Shown here piece by piece: positions 12,187 to 22,584 of a stretch of DNA of 64,000 bases. The position numbers and the translations under genes were made by a program. Source of the DNA: Bacillus crepusculi (GTDB taxonomy: Bacteria > Bacillota > Bacilli > Bacillales > Bacillaceae); contig NZ_JACXXE010000010.1 in NCBI RefSeq assembly GCF_014764715.1, forward strand, positions 1 through 64,000. The letters run 5' to 3'. Position 1 is the stretch's first letter. The number at the start of each line of letters is the position of its first letter. The notes under the pieces are model-generated. The model did not search any database. It saw only the letters and a program-made list of their open reading frames with translations, and had not been told where the DNA came from.

Positions 12187-12543
12187 TTGAAAAAATTGTC
12201 TTTCTATAGAAGATTCCCCCTTTATTTCTAAAAAGTTAGTGTGTATTTGGCTGAAAAACGCTATTTTTACAATGATGTTAAGGGATCGGGGCGTTTAAAT
12301 TTATTGGATTTAGGTGTAAGATGTGAAGATAAGTTGAGAACGTCGTTATTCACATGTGGATAAGTTAAGTGTTAAAATAGACAAGGTGCAAAGCTGTGGA
12401 TAATTAGATATGGGATACTTTCGCTTCGCTTTCATTTGTGGTATCTTTAAATTTTGGATTAAGCGTTTTTGATATAGAGTTGGACAATGTCCATTTAATA
12501 GATAAAAGACTGTCTATTAAGTAGAGAAAGAGGTGAATGAGCG
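12187..12543. other. jag-mnmE intergenic region with a DnaA-box cluster
   Basis: A 400-base gap without a gene. It holds three good DnaA boxes: TTATTCACA (12346-12354), directly abutting inverted TTATCCACA (12355-12363), and another inverted TTATCCACA (12395-12403). Genome-wide DnaA binding studies in B. subtilis reported stable binding in the equivalent jag-trmE region, as I recall, so this is probably a conserved non-oriC DnaA site. A short motif near 12190-12212 also occurs near 24427. Confidence 0.75.
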
Positions 12544-13923
12544 GTGGATACAATTGCAGCAATTTCTACACCAATGGGTGAAGGGGCAATTGCGATTATT
12601 CGTTTAAGTGGGCCTGATGCGGTACAGATTGCTGATCGGATGTATAAGGGACCTAAGGGGAAAAAACTTGTATCGGTGGATTCCCATACCATTCATTATG
12701 GTCATATCGTTGATGCTAGTACTGAGCAAGTAATAGAAGAGGTCATGGTGTCGGTATTAAGAGCGCCAAAAACATTTACGAGAGAAGACGTTATTGAGAT
12801 CAACTGCCATGGCGGAATTGTGACGGTCAATAAAGTATTACAGCTTGCTTTAAGAGAAGGAGCAAGATTAGCGGAGCCAGGTGAGTTTACAAAACGTGCT
12901 TTCTTAAATGGAAGAATTGATCTTTCGCAAGCAGAAGCCGTAATGGACTTGATTCGTGCAAAGACAGATCGTGCGATGAATGTAGCGATCACTCAAATGG
13001 AGGGACGTCTCTCTGGTCTGATTAAACGACTTCGCGGTGAGATTTTAGAGACACTGGCTCATATTGAAGTAAATATTGACTACCCAGAGTATGACGATGT
13101 CGAAGAAATGACACATCGAGTCTTAGTTGAAAAAGCGACATCTGTGAAAAAGGAAATTGAATCGCTGCTAACGACCTCTCAGCAGGGGAAAATTCTTCGT
13201 GAGGGCTTATCCACTGTGATTATTGGAAGGCCGAATGTTGGGAAGTCATCCTTGTTGAATAGTCTTGTACAGGAGACAAAGGCAATTGTGACAGATATTC
13301 CTGGAACAACGAGAGATGTCATTGAAGAGTATGTAAATGTAAGAGGCGTACCTCTTCGTCTAGTCGATACTGCAGGTATACGTGAGACTGAGGACATTGT
13401 TGAGCGTATAGGGGTTGAACGATCTAGACAGGTCTTAAAAGAAGCTGACCTGATTTTACTTGTGCTCAATTATAGTGAGGAATTATCTGAAGAGGATATC
13501 AAGCTTTTTGAGGCTGTCTCAGGCATGGATATCATCGTGATCGTGAATAAGACAGATCTTGAGCCTAAGCTTGATGTAGAAAAGGTCAAGCAGCTAGCGA
13601 AAGATCGCCCAGTGGTCACAACATCATTATTACAAGAAAAGGGGATTGATGAGCTTGAAATAGCAATTCAATCACTATTCTTCGCAGGTTCAATTGAAAG
13701 TGGAGATTTAACGTATGTAAGTAACACAAGGCATATTGCGCTCCTTCAGGCAGCAAAACAATCAATTGAAGATGCTCTTGAAGGAATTGAAATGGACGTA
13801 CCGATTGATATTGTTCAAATAGATTTAACACGCTGCTGGGAGCAGCTAGGTGAAATTATTGGGGATGCTGTTCATGAAAGCTTAATTGATCAGTTGTTCT
13901 CTCAATTTTGTTTAGGAAAGTAA
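12544..13923 (+). CDS. mnmE: tRNA modification GTPase MnmE
   Basis: With MnmG it makes the 5-carboxymethylaminomethyl group on U34 of certain tRNAs. 459 residues: N-terminal tetrahydrofolate-binding domain ([12 protein letters not shown]), helical domain, and an inserted G domain with [25 protein letters not shown] and NKTD, ending in the catalytic-cysteine tail FCLGK. The start is GTG (gtggatacaatt), preceded by an AAAGAGGTGA-type site. It leads the mnmE-mnmG-rsmG-noc run. Confidence 0.97.
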   Translation: MDTIAAISTPMGEGAIAIIRLSGPDAVQIADRMYKGPKGKKLVSVDSHTIHYGHIVDASTEQVIEEVMVSVLRAPKTFTREDVIEINCHGGIVTVNKVLQLALREGARLAEPGEFTKRAFLNGRIDLSQAEAVMDLIRAKTDRAMNVAITQMEGRLSGLIKRLRGEILETLAHIEVNIDYPEYDDVEEMTHRVLVEKATSVKKEIESLLTTSQQGKILREGLSTVIIGRPNVGKSSLLNSLVQETKAIVTDIPGTTRDVIEEYVNVRGVPLRLVDTAGIRETEDIVERIGVERSRQVLKEADLILLVLNYSEELSEEDIKLFEAVSGMDIIVIVNKTDLEPKLDVEKVKQLAKDRPVVTTSLLQEKGIDELEIAIQSLFFAGSIESGDLTYVSNTRHIALLQAAKQSIEDALEGIEMDVPIDIVQIDLTRCWEQLGEIIGDAVHESLIDQLFSQFCLGK

Positions 13924-13940
13924 AGGGAGGAAAATAAGAA

Positions 13941-15827
13941 ATGGGTTATGAAGCTGGCCAATATGACGTCATCGTCGTCGGTGCCGGTCATGCTGGTGTT
14001 GAGGCTGCTCTTGCTTCTGCAAGACAGGGCGCCAAAACACTTGTATTGACCATCAACCTCGATATGGTTGCTTTTATGCCATGTAATCCGTCCGTGGGCG
14101 GTCCCGCAAAAGGGATTGTCGTCAGAGAAATTGATGCACTAGGCGGAGAAATGGCAAGAAATATAGATAAGACGCATATTCAAATGCGCATGCTGAATAC
14201 TGGGAAAGGACCTGCTGTCCGTGCATTAAGAGCGCAAGCAGATAAATTCCAATATCAGCATGAAATGAAAAAAACAATGGAAAATGAACCAAACCTGACA
14301 ATGCTGCAAGGTATGGTGGATCATTTAATTGTAGAAGATGACGAATGTAAAGGTGTCGTTACACAAACAGGGGCGAATTATCGTGCGAAATCTGTTGTCT
14401 TAACGACTGGTACTTTCTTAAAAGGCCGCATTATTTTAGGGGATCTTTCTTATTCAAGCGGGCCTAATAACCAGCAGCCTTCAATTAAATTATCAGATCA
14501 TCTAGCAGAATTAGGATTCGATTTGGTTCGTTTTAAAACAGGGACACCCCCTCGAGTGAACAGCCACTCGATTGATTATAGTAAGACAGAAATTCAACCA
14601 GGTGACGATGTACCGCGGGCGTTCTCCTATGAAACGGTTGAATATATTACAGACCAACTGCCATGCTGGTTAACATACACAAGTTTAGAGACACATCAAA
14701 TTATTGATGAGAATCTTCACCGTTCTCCAATGTATTCAGGTATGATTAAAGGAACTGGTCCTAGATACTGCCCTTCCATTGAAGATAAAGTGGTACGTTT
14801 CAATGACAAACCGAGACATCAAATTTTCTTAGAGCCAGAAGGTCGTAATACACAGGAAGTTTATGTTCAAGGTTTGTCTACAAGTCTTCCTGAGGATGTA
14901 CAGCAGCGCATGCTTTCAACCATCCCAGGACTCGAAAATGTACAAATGATGAGAGCGGGTTATGCCATCGAGTATGATGCGATTGTGCCTACTCAGTTGT
15001 GGCCTACACTTGAGACGAAGAAAATTTCCGGATTATATACAGCCGGCCAAATTAATGGTACGTCTGGTTATGAGGAAGCAGCAGGTCAAGGAATCATGGC
15101 AGGTATTAATGCAGGAAGAAAAGCATTGGGTAAAGAAGAAGTCATTTTAAGCCGATCTGATGCATATATCGGTGTTCTCATCGATGACCTTGTCACAAAG
15201 GGAACAAATGAACCTTATCGTCTCCTGACATCCCGTGCGGAGTATCGTCTACTTCTACGTCATGACAATGCTGATTTAAGATTAACTGAACTAGGATATG
15301 ACATTGGATTAATTTCTGAAGAGAGATTCCAAGCCTTCCAGCTGAAAAGAGAAGCCATTGAAGCGGAGAAAAAACGATTATACTCTGTCATCATTAAACC
15401 TACAGCAGAGACACAGGAATTTATTCGTTCACTTGGTGGAAGTGAGCTCAAGGACGGCATTCGTGCAAGTGATTTGATGAAGCGTCCAGAAATGAACTAT
15501 GAATCTGTTGTGCAATTAGCCCCTGCTGAAACACCGCTTCCTTCCGATGTGTGTGAGCAGGTAGAGATTCAAATTAAATACGAAGGTTATATTGAAAAGT
15601 CGCTCCAACAAGTTGAAAAGCTGAAAAAGATGGAGAACAAAAAGATTCCAGATCGAATCGATTATGATGCCATCAAAGGGATTGCAACTGAAGCGAAACA
15701 AAAGCTGAAAGAAGTCCGACCGCTTTCTGTTGCACAGGCTTCTCGTATTTCTGGCGTTAACCCTGCTGATATTTCTATCCTTTTAGTGTATTTGGAGCAG
15801 GGACGTATTGCGAAGATAGCAGAGTAG
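13941..15827 (+). CDS. mnmG: tRNA U34 carboxymethyl transferase subunit MnmG
   Basis: FAD-dependent partner of MnmE. 628 residues with the N-terminal dinucleotide-binding motif [19 protein letters not shown], the MnmG signature [13 protein letters not shown] (about 85-100), the [10 protein letters not shown] motif, and a helical C-terminal domain that contacts MnmE. Starts 17 bases after mnmE behind GGGAGG, so it is in the same transcript. Confidence 0.97.
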   Translation: MGYEAGQYDVIVVGAGHAGVEAALASARQGAKTLVLTINLDMVAFMPCNPSVGGPAKGIVVREIDALGGEMARNIDKTHIQMRMLNTGKGPAVRALRAQADKFQYQHEMKKTMENEPNLTMLQGMVDHLIVEDDECKGVVTQTGANYRAKSVVLTTGTFLKGRIILGDLSYSSGPNNQQPSIKLSDHLAELGFDLVRFKTGTPPRVNSHSIDYSKTEIQPGDDVPRAFSYETVEYITDQLPCWLTYTSLETHQIIDENLHRSPMYSGMIKGTGPRYCPSIEDKVVRFNDKPRHQIFLEPEGRNTQEVYVQGLSTSLPEDVQQRMLSTIPGLENVQMMRAGYAIEYDAIVPTQLWPTLETKKISGLYTAGQINGTSGYEEAAGQGIMAGINAGRKALGKEEVILSRSDAYIGVLIDDLVTKGTNEPYRLLTSRAEYRLLLRHDNADLRLTELGYDIGLISEERFQAFQLKREAIEAEKKRLYSVIIKPTAETQEFIRSLGGSELKDGIRASDLMKRPEMNYESVVQLAPAETPLPSDVCEQVEIQIKYEGYIEKSLQQVEKLKKMENKKIPDRIDYDAIKGIATEAKQKLKEVRPLSVAQASRISGVNPADISILLVYLEQGRIAKIAE

Positions 15828-15840
15828 AAAGGATGTCGGC

Positions 15841-16560
15841 ATGAACATTGATCAATTTAAAGCGGCACTAGAGGAGAAAGGGATTACTCTTTCTCCTGTG
15901 CAGCTTGAACAATTTGAAACTTACTTCCGTATGCTTGTCGAATGGAACGAGAAGATGAATTTAACGTCCATTACAGAAAAGGAAGAAGTCTATTTAAAGC
16001 ATTTTTATGATTCGATATCAGCAGCGTTTTTTATTGATTTTCACAATGTAACAACGATTTGTGATATTGGAGCTGGTGCTGGTTTTCCAAGCATTCCTCT
16101 TAAAATTTGTTTCCCTCATCTACATGTGACCATTGTTGATTCTCTTCAGAAACGAATTACGTTTCTCAATGAGTTAGCAAAAGGGTTAAACTTACAAGAT
16201 ACTACTTTTTATCATGATCGTGCGGAGACTTTTGGCCAACGTAAGGAACAGCGTGAAAGCTATGATCTTGTCACTGCTAGAGCAGTTGCGCGTTTATCCG
16301 TTTTGAGCGAACTATGTCTGCCTCTTGTGAAAAAGGAAGGATTGTTTGTTGCATTAAAGGCATCTGCAGCTGATGAAGAGATGCAAGCAGGCAAAAAAGC
16401 TGTCACTGTCCTCGGAGGAGAGGTTGTTGAAAAGCATTCCTTTGTTCTTCCTTTAGAAGAAAGCGAACGGAATATCATTGTCATTGAAAAGAAAAAGCAA
16501 ACACCAAAAAAATATCCTAGAAAACCAGGAACACCTAATAAATCACCAATAGAAGGTTGA
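15841..16560 (+). CDS. rsmG: 16S rRNA (guanine527-N7)-methyltransferase RsmG
   Basis: SAM-dependent methyltransferase for G527 of 16S rRNA; loss gives low-level streptomycin resistance. 239 residues; Rossmann motif [16 protein letters not shown] (about 78-93), then [15 protein letters not shown], and the [15 protein letters not shown] segment. The C-terminus is a short basic K/P-rich tail. Follows mnmG by 13 bases. Confidence 0.96.
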   Translation: MNIDQFKAALEEKGITLSPVQLEQFETYFRMLVEWNEKMNLTSITEKEEVYLKHFYDSISAAFFIDFHNVTTICDIGAGAGFPSIPLKICFPHLHVTIVDSLQKRITFLNELAKGLNLQDTTFYHDRAETFGQRKEQRESYDLVTARAVARLSVLSELCLPLVKKEGLFVALKASAADEEMQAGKKAVTVLGGEVVEKHSFVLPLEESERNIIVIEKKKQTPKKYPRKPGTPNKSPIEG

Positions 16561-16665
16561 TCATGTAAAAGGTCGGTTTTTCTTCAATATTTATGATTTT
16601 ACAGAAGGAAAAAACATGAGAAAATAGAATTATAAAAAGGTAGTTTTTAAAGGTGGTGTAGGTTC

Positions 16666-17541
16666 ATGAAGCATTCACTCTCACGCTTCTTCGGGCTTGG
16701 TGACAAAGAACATCCTGAGCGTGAAACCGAAATAGAGGCAGAGATTGCTGAGCATGAAACATTAAAGGAAGAGATACAGGAGCTCCCGGTTGACACAATT
16801 ATGCCTAACCGTTTTCAGCCACGCACCATTTTTTCAGAAGAAAAGATACAAGAGCTGGCCACGACGATTCATACCCACGGCATTATCCAACCGATTGTTG
16901 TCAGACCAACAGAAGAAGAAGGAAAATATGAACTGATCGCCGGCGAAAGACGTTGGAGAGCGGTACAAACTCTTCAATGGGAGAAGATCCCCGCTATTAT
17001 AAAAGATTTTACTGATACGGAAACGGCATCTGTGGCATTGATTGAAAATTTGCAAAGAGAAGAGCTGTCTGCTATTGAAGAGGCTCATGCTTATGCACGT
17101 CTTTTAGAGCTCCATGATTTAACGCAAGAGGCGCTTGCTCAGCGTTTAGGAAAGGGACAATCAACTGTTGCCAACAAATTAAGACTTTTAAAGTTGCCTG
17201 AAGAGGTACAACAGGCCATTTTGGAGAAAAAAATCTCTGAGAGGCATGCACGTTCACTTGTACCCCTAAAGCTTCCAGAATTACAAATTGCGCTATTGCA
17301 GGAAATCATCGAAAAGCAGTTGAATGTGAAACAGACTGAAGAGCGTGTAGTGAAAATGCTTGAACAAAAAACAGATCGCAAACCGAAGCCAAAACGTAAG
17401 GCGTTTAGTCGAGATACACGTATTGCGATGAATACCATTCGTCAGTCTCTCCATATGGTAGAAGACAGCGGACTTAAAATAAATACCGAGGAAGAAGAAT
17501 TTGAGGAATATATCCAATTAACGATTCGAATTCCTAAATAG
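16666..17541 (+). CDS. noc: Nucleoid occlusion protein Noc
   Basis: ParB-family CTPase that spreads from Noc-binding sites and blocks FtsZ assembly over the nucleoid. 291 residues: N-terminal amphipathic helix [12 protein letters not shown] for membrane contact, ParB nuclease-like fold with GERRWRAVQ and [14 protein letters not shown] (CTP site), helix-turn-helix ([20 protein letters not shown]), and a C-terminal dimerisation domain. It differs from Spo0J of the same window in the recognition helix (QSTVANK against RPHIANH). GGTGG lies before the ATG. Confidence 0.95.
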   Translation: MKHSLSRFFGLGDKEHPERETEIEAEIAEHETLKEEIQELPVDTIMPNRFQPRTIFSEEKIQELATTIHTHGIIQPIVVRPTEEEGKYELIAGERRWRAVQTLQWEKIPAIIKDFTDTETASVALIENLQREELSAIEEAHAYARLLELHDLTQEALAQRLGKGQSTVANKLRLLKLPEEVQQAILEKKISERHARSLVPLKLPELQIALLQEIIEKQLNVKQTEERVVKMLEQKTDRKPKPKRKAFSRDTRIAMNTIRQSLHMVEDSGLKINTEEEEFEEYIQLTIRIPK

Positions 17542-17542
17542 A

Positions 17543-17577
17543 AAAAAGCTGATGAGCTCCACTCGTCAGCTTTTTTT
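17543..17577 (+). terminator. noc terminator
   Basis: AAAAAGCTGATGAG / CTCGTCAGCTTTTTTT hairpin starting just after the noc stop; ends the mnmE-noc unit. Confidence 0.85.
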
Positions 17578-17670
17578 GTATGCCTTTCACTAAGGTTTAT
17601 CATATTTACTTATTATTCATTAATTGGTAAAATATGATTTTCATAGTAGAAGGGAGGTGACAACTACTCG

Positions 17671-18504
17671 ATGAAAATGAAAAAGACTATTTTTGCTATT
17701 ATTTGTTATTTACTATTCTCTTTTTCTTTTGTTTCAAATGAAACAACAATTTTTGCTGTGAATACGCCACCGAGCCAAGAGGTTCATGATGAAGAACAAA
17801 CGATTACGAAGGAAGAACTGAACGTCCTAAAGAAACAAGGCGTGGTTTCTAAAGAGGTAACTGTTCAACAATTAAATCAAGAGCATGAGTCTCAGGACGA
17901 TGCGATTGACTTGATCACAGCTGATGATGACTTGAAAGACTATGGCTTACGACAAAACAAACAGGATGAGGTAGTGACTGATGAAAAGCCGCATACCATT
18001 CGTCACCTTTTAGGAAAGCCGTATCCTGGTACCGATATTATGCCTAAAAAAGGGGATATATTGGTGACAAGCACTGGTGCTTTGAATGGTTTAATTGGTC
18101 ATGCAGGTATCGTCATTAACGAAAAAAGCTATGCATCCATTCCAGGGTTCCGGCAGCATCCAAATATTGATTCCATTTATAGCTGGTTTCGCTATAGTGC
18201 CAATACAAAGGTGATTCGGATCAATCACGAGGAAAAGGCAAATCTAGCAGGGGAATGGGCACAGAATTATGTGAAAGACCATCCAAAGGCTCGATACTCC
18301 ATCACAATGTCAATTCAATCATTGGACCCCACATACTGTTCAAAGATTGTGTGGCAGGCCTATGCCAAAACAGGTGACGCTGTTGGACATGCGACATTTA
18401 CCATTAAGGCACCCTATGGATTTTTGAAAAAGAAAAGCTATAAAACAGTGACCCCTAAGGTCATTGTGAGCGAAGGCCGTAAAATTGGTGGTTTAAATTT
18501 TTGA
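17671..18504 (+). CDS. Secreted papain-like amidase (YycO/YiiX type)
   Basis: 277 residues with a typical signal peptide (two lysines, then a hydrophobic stretch ending near TIFA, about residue 29), an acidic linker rich in E/D/Q, and a C-terminal permuted papain-like (NlpC/P60 superfamily) domain. Visible active-site candidates are His in GLIGHAGIVI and Cys in DPTYCSKIVWQAY. Family members cleave amide or lipid bonds; the substrate cannot be told here. GGAGGTGA lies 10 bases upstream. The position between noc and soj is occupied by a different short gene in B. subtilis. Confidence 0.72.
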   Translation: MKMKKTIFAIICYLLFSFSFVSNETTIFAVNTPPSQEVHDEEQTITKEELNVLKKQGVVSKEVTVQQLNQEHESQDDAIDLITADDDLKDYGLRQNKQDEVVTDEKPHTIRHLLGKPYPGTDIMPKKGDILVTSTGALNGLIGHAGIVINEKSYASIPGFRQHPNIDSIYSWFRYSANTKVIRINHEEKANLAGEWAQNYVKDHPKARYSITMSIQSLDPTYCSKIVWQAYAKTGDAVGHATFTIKAPYGFLKKKSYKTVTPKVIVSEGRKIGGLNF

Positions 18505-18510
18505 TCGTAT

Positions 18511-18544
18511 CTCCCTCACTTTTAATGAAAGTGGGGGATTTTTC
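18511..18544 (+). terminator. Terminator of the secreted amidase gene
   Basis: CTCCCTCACTTT / AAAGTGGGGGAT with a 5-base loop followed by TTTTT. Confidence 0.8.
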
Positions 18545-18744
18545 ATGTCTACTCATTTTCGTTAAAATGATATATTGATATATCTTTTATGCGTATTTTT
18601 ATGCATCTATCCATGTACGAAAATAGACTTTCATCGACAAATTTATAATAGAGGAACAAAAAAAGCAAACGTTTCATACTTTTTTTGATAGAATAGAAAG
18701 TATGAATGAATGAGAAACTTGTTAAGTTGAAAGTGGGTGACATC

Positions 18745-19506
18745 GTGGGAAAAATCATAGCGATTACCAACCAGAAGGGTGGCGTCGGGAAGACGACAAC
18801 TTCTGTTAATTTGGGTGCGTGTTTAGCATACATAGGAAAACGAGTGTTGTTAGTTGATATTGATCCGCAGGGCAATGCCACGAGTGGTATTGGGATTGAG
18901 AAGGCCGATGTAGAGAAGTGTGTGTACGATATATTAGTTGACGATGCAGATGTACTTGATGTGATTAAGACAACAGAGGTCGAAAATCTTGATGTCATTC
19001 CTGCGACGATACAGCTTGCAGGGGCGGAAATTGAGCTTGTGCCTACGATTTCACGTGAAGTGAGGCTGAAGAGAGCACTTGAATCTGTGAAACAAAATTA
19101 CGATTACATGATTATTGACTGTCCGCCATCACTTGGATTACTGACGATTAATGCGTTAACTGCATCCGATTCCGTTTTAATACCGGTTCAGTGTGAATAT
19201 TATGCGCTTGAAGGATTGAGTCAATTGTTAAACACAGTTCGTCTCGTGCAGAAACATTTAAATACCGATCTTGCCATTGAAGGTGTCTTACTGACAATGC
19301 TTGATGCGCGAACAAATCTTGGAATTCAGGTCATCGAAGAAGTGAAGAAATACTTTAGAGATAAAGTCTATCAGACTGTGATTCCAAGGAATGTGAGACT
19401 CAGCGAAGCGCCTAGTCATGGGAAGCCTATTATCTTGTATGATCCACGTTCAAGAGGTGCAGATGTCTATCTAGACTTAGCAAAGGAAGTGGATGCGAAT
19501 GGCTAA
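18745..19506 (+). CDS. soj: Chromosome-partitioning ATPase Soj (ParA)
   Basis: Deviant Walker-A ATPase; monomer inhibits and dimer activates DnaA, and with Spo0J it directs origin positioning. A GTG start at 18745 gives the usual 253 residues ([19 protein letters not shown]). The P-loop KGGVGKTT is at residues 9-16, followed by [11 protein letters not shown] and [10 protein letters not shown]. The open frame extends upstream to 18706, but only 18745 fits the family. spo0J overlaps its last codons. Confidence 0.97.
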   Translation: MGKIIAITNQKGGVGKTTTSVNLGACLAYIGKRVLLVDIDPQGNATSGIGIEKADVEKCVYDILVDDADVLDVIKTTEVENLDVIPATIQLAGAEIELVPTISREVRLKRALESVKQNYDYMIIDCPPSLGLLTINALTASDSVLIPVQCEYYALEGLSQLLNTVRLVQKHLNTDLAIEGVLLTMLDARTNLGIQVIEEVKKYFRDKVYQTVIPRNVRLSEAPSHGKPIILYDPRSRGADVYLDLAKEVDANG

Positions 19507-20353
19507 AGGTCTTGGGAAGGGTATTAATGCACTATTTAACAATGTAGACTCAAATGAAGAAACTGTCGAAGAAATCAAACTGAAGGATTTGCGTCCGAAC
19601 CCATATCAGCCAAGAAAAACGTTCGATGATGATGCATTGTCTGATCTCAAAGAGTCAATTCAGCAGCACGGTGTCTTACAGCCGATCATTGTCCGAAAAT
19701 CGATTAAAGGATATGACATTGTAGCAGGTGAGCGCCGATTCCGAGCAGCAAAACAAGCTGGTCTGACAACGATTCCTGCGATCGTTAGAGAATTCTCAGA
19801 AACGCTGATGAGAGAAATTGCTCTTTTAGAAAACTTACAGCGCGAGGATTTATCTCCATTAGAGGAAGCGGAAGCCTATGCATCCTTGCTAGATCACTTA
19901 AGTGTGACTCAAGAGGAATTGGCGAAGCGATTAGGTAAGAGCAGACCACATATTGCGAACCATCTCCGTCTTTTGACATTACCGGATGAAGTACAAAAGC
20001 TGATTGCAGATGGAACGTTATCAATGGGACATGGACGAACTTTGCTTAGCTTGAAAAACAAGAAGAAGCTGGCGCCATTGGTAAAGAAAATCGTGGATGA
20101 AGGGTTAAATGTACGTCAGGTTGAGACACTTGTTCAGCAATTAAACGAAAATGTTCCACGTGAAACAAAGAAAAAAGAAGCACCAAAGGATCGAATGTTG
20201 AAAGAAAGAGAGTCTTTCTTACAAAATTACTTTGGTACTCCAGTTACGATCAAGAAACAGAAGAAAAAAGGGAAAATTGAGATTGAATTTCTCTCAAACG
20301 AAGATTTAGAAAGAATTCTTGAATTGCTTTCTACGAGGGAATCCTCAGAGTGA
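19499..20353 (+). CDS. spo0J: Chromosome-partitioning protein Spo0J (ParB)
   Basis: ParB CTPase that loads at parS, slides as a clamp and recruits condensin. 284 residues: CTP-binding motifs GERRFRAAK and [16 protein letters not shown], helix-turn-helix [20 protein letters not shown] (about 135-160), and a C-terminal dimerisation domain ([15 protein letters not shown] onward). The ATG at 19499 overlaps soj by 8 bases, so the two are coupled. The gene itself contains a parS site at 20152. Confidence 0.97.
   Translation: MAKGLGKGINALFNNVDSNEETVEEIKLKDLRPNPYQPRKTFDDDALSDLKESIQQHGVLQPIIVRKSIKGYDIVAGERRFRAAKQAGLTTIPAIVREFSETLMREIALLENLQREDLSPLEEAEAYASLLDHLSVTQEELAKRLGKSRPHIANHLRLLTLPDEVQKLIADGTLSMGHGRTLLSLKNKKKLAPLVKKIVDEGLNVRQVETLVQQLNENVPRETKKKEAPKDRMLKERESFLQNYFGTPVTIKKQKKKGKIEIEFLSNEDLERILELLSTRESSE
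20152..20167. other. parS: parS site inside spo0J
   Basis: TGTTCCACGTGAAACA, differing at one position from the perfect palindrome TGTTTCACGTGAAACA. A parS inside spo0J is conserved in Bacillus. Confidence 0.93.
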
Positions 20354-20380
20354 CCATCTTGATACGAGATGGTCTTTTTT
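20352..20380 (+). terminator. spo0J terminator
   Basis: GACCATCTTGATACGAGATGGTC followed by TTTTTT, immediately after the spo0J stop and facing the convergent yyaC. Confidence 0.8.
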
Positions 20381-21005
20381 ATATTCTCCCCGTTATATTT
20401 TGAATAGGGGTGAAGAGAGATCGGCTTTTTTCTCTCGTCCAATCCATTTGATCAATGTGAGAAAGACATTCAGAAAGTGTATTGGCCATAGACATGACAA
20501 GGTGAAGACGCGTATTTTGGAGAACGAAGTATTCCATAAAGCCGCTCACGTTGACGATTCCATTAATATGAATATCTCCTACCTCTGGCAGCTCCTTTTG
20601 CACACCTGCCCCGGGCTTTAACGGTCCTTCTCCAATTTGGAACGATCCTACACTTTTTACTCTTCCTAAACAGGCATCAACAGCTACAATAAACGGCTGC
20701 TTATGAGCTTGTTCAATTTCAGCAAGCTTTTCTTTTAAGTTGACCGCATGCACAGGATCAGAGAGGGTTCCGTATACATGAAGCTTTTTCAAATCCAAAC
20801 CTGAAAGCTTTGTTCCAACAAGCGGACCTAGAGAATCACCGGTTGAGCGGTCTGTTCCTATGCAGACGATGGCAACAGGTCTTTTTCCTGCTTTCTGAAG
20901 ATGCGAGAATAAAATACTTTTCAGCTGTTGAATGGCATTTGTATCCGTATGGGACACGTATTCTTTCACCCTATTTCTTAAAAAAAGACCGTTCTTGCTA
21001 TTCAT
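20379..21005 (-). CDS. yyaC: Sporulation protein YyaC (DUF1256, GPR-like fold)
   Basis: 208 residues with the DUF1256 signature: VCIGTDRSTGDSLGPLVG (about 47-64), DACLGRVKSVG and GDIHINGIVNVSGFMEYFVLQNT. The fold is related to the GPR spore protease and HybD-type maturation proteases. Its function is not settled; it is expressed during sporulation in B. subtilis. The ATG at 21005 has a GGAAGTGAG site; an in-frame extension to 21053 is not supported. Convergent with spo0J as in B. subtilis. Confidence 0.9.
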   Translation of the reverse strand: MNSKNGLFLRNRVKEYVSHTDTNAIQQLKSILFSHLQKAGKRPVAIVCIGTDRSTGDSLGPLVGTKLSGLDLKKLHVYGTLSDPVHAVNLKEKLAEIEQAHKQPFIVAVDACLGRVKSVGSFQIGEGPLKPGAGVQKELPEVGDIHINGIVNVSGFMEYFVLQNTRLHLVMSMANTLSECLSHIDQMDWTREKSRSLFTPIQNITGRI

Positions 21006-21083
21006 AGGTCTCACTTCCTTGTCATAGTAGTTAGTAACAGTATACGGAAACAAGCTTGATTCTATACCTATGAGGTGATAATT

Positions 21084-22133
21084 GTGTGGAAGGCTGGTTC
21101 AAGGTGGACGCTTTTAATTTTAGGAAGCTTAATAGGAGCGGGATATGCTTCCGGTCAAGAAATTTGGCAGTTTTTTGGCATTGATAGTGGACTAGCTATC
21201 CTACTGTTTACATTAATGTTTATGCTGTCTACCTATGTGGTGTTGAAAATCAGTTATGAGGTGCGTGCCGATCACTTTGTGCCAGTATTAGAGCGGCTTG
21301 TAGGACCATGGCTGGCTAAGGTGTATGATATTTTAATTGTTCTTTATTTATTCACGACAACGACGGTTATGATTGCCGGTGGCGGGGTTACACTTGAGAT
21401 GTATCATGTGCCATTTTGGATTGGCATCGGTGCGTTTTGCTTTTTTTCATTTATGATTTTTTTCTGGGATGTGAAAGGGCTCTTATCTGTGAATGCTTTC
21501 ATTATACCAATTTTGGTGGTGGGGCTCATCTATGCGTTTGTTTTTTATTATATGAATCATGATCACATGTGGAGAATTGATTTTGGGCAGCAGTACAATT
21601 GGCCAGCCAGTATTGTCTTTGCTTCTTTAAATATATTATCTGTTGTGGCGGTGCTGTCTTCGGTTGGGAAAGAAATGAAGGGACTCGGAGAAGCAAAGAT
21701 TGCGAGTATATTAAGTGGTCTGATTTTTGGTGTGATCTCTTATGTGTATAACGAAATACTGGTTGATATTTCTGGAAGTCTTTCAGCAGAGGGAATTCCT
21801 TTGTTTACAGTATTAGAGGGGGCGCCGACGTCATTGTTTGTGTTTATGACGATCGTCCTTTGTTTAGCGATTTATACGACGACAGCCGCAGGTTTATTTG
21901 GTTTATCCAGCCGAATGCTCTCTGTTGTACGAATGCCTCGCTGGTTAATTGTGTTTGTCATGCTTCTTTTGATGGCGCCTTTAACATCCCTTGGATTTGC
22001 CGATTTGATTGCTTTCTTGTATCCCATTTATAGCTTGCTCAACCTTTATTTACTCGTCTGTTTAATGCTATATCCGATTTTAAGTAAAAAGATATTTTTT
22101 CGGTCTAAAAATTATATTGATAAAACAAAATAA
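21084..22133 (+). CDS. YkvI-type integral membrane protein
   Basis: About 349 residues with roughly ten hydrophobic segments. The first helix carries the LIGAGYASGQEIWQFF motif typical of YkvI-like proteins, which have a LeuT/APC-type transporter fold. Substrate unknown. GTG at 21084 lies 6 bases after GAGGTG; a GTG at 21075 overlaps that site. In B. subtilis the equivalent slot holds a different membrane protein (YyaD), so this may be a local replacement. Confidence 0.75.
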   Translation: MWKAGSRWTLLILGSLIGAGYASGQEIWQFFGIDSGLAILLFTLMFMLSTYVVLKISYEVRADHFVPVLERLVGPWLAKVYDILIVLYLFTTTTVMIAGGGVTLEMYHVPFWIGIGAFCFFSFMIFFWDVKGLLSVNAFIIPILVVGLIYAFVFYYMNHDHMWRIDFGQQYNWPASIVFASLNILSVVAVLSSVGKEMKGLGEAKIASILSGLIFGVISYVYNEILVDISGSLSAEGIPLFTVLEGAPTSLFVFMTIVLCLAIYTTTAAGLFGLSSRMLSVVRMPRWLIVFVMLLLMAPLTSLGFADLIAFLYPIYSLLNLYLLVCLMLYPILSKKIFFRSKNYIDKTK

Positions 22134-22166
22134 GCACTTCTCTTACAAAGAGAGGTGCTTACTTTA
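22131..22166. terminator. Bidirectional terminator between convergent genes
   Basis: AAGCACTTCTCTT and AAGAGAGGTGCTT pair almost perfectly around an ACA loop, with T-rich sequence to the right and A-rich sequence to the left. It serves the YkvI-type gene and the leftward 136-residue gene. Confidence 0.8.
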
Positions 22167-22569
22167 TTCGAATTGAATCGATGACGTCTTTGATATCGTC
22201 ATATACAGGCATTTGCTGGAGACGCTGAATGCGTTCCTCTAATTCTGAGATGGCTTGCCCTTTTAAATGCTGGGATAGATGCTGTTTGACAATGGTTGTC
22301 TGGTTCAACATGTCTTCTGTTTTGGACAGTTGATACTCCAAGTGCATGCGAGTGTTTGCTAATTCGTCATGAAGCCTCATCTTCAGCAGTCGTTTTAGAT
22401 CCTTTCGCTGTCCCTCTCTCCGTATAGCCTGAATGGCGGCGATTTCTTCGGGAGATTGCGATTGTGCTTGAGGTGCAGATTGATTTTCGAATACCGACAT
22501 GGAGCGGCGGGCGCTCACATTTTGCAAGAAACGCTGGGCGTCACTAGGAGGTTTATTTTGATTGATCAT
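22159..22569 (-). CDS. Hypothetical helical protein, second gene of the dead-lipase module
   Basis: 136 residues, no recognised family. The first 45 residues are Q/S/P-rich and probably disordered; the rest is strongly helical with heptad-like L/I spacing (LKRLLKMRLHDEL, LEYQLSKTEDMLNQ, ISELEERIQRLQQM), so it is probably a coiled coil. No signal peptide or membrane segment. It follows the 439-residue gene by 15 bases and precedes a terminator, so the two form an operon; the small protein may be a partner or chaperone of the larger one. Confidence 0.65.
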   Translation of the reverse strand: MINQNKPPSDAQRFLQNVSARRSMSVFENQSAPQAQSQSPEEIAAIQAIRREGQRKDLKRLLKMRLHDELANTRMHLEYQLSKTEDMLNQTTIVKQHLSQHLKGQAISELEERIQRLQQMPVYDDIKDVIDSIRIK

Positions 22570-22584
22570 TTGGTGACTCCTTTC

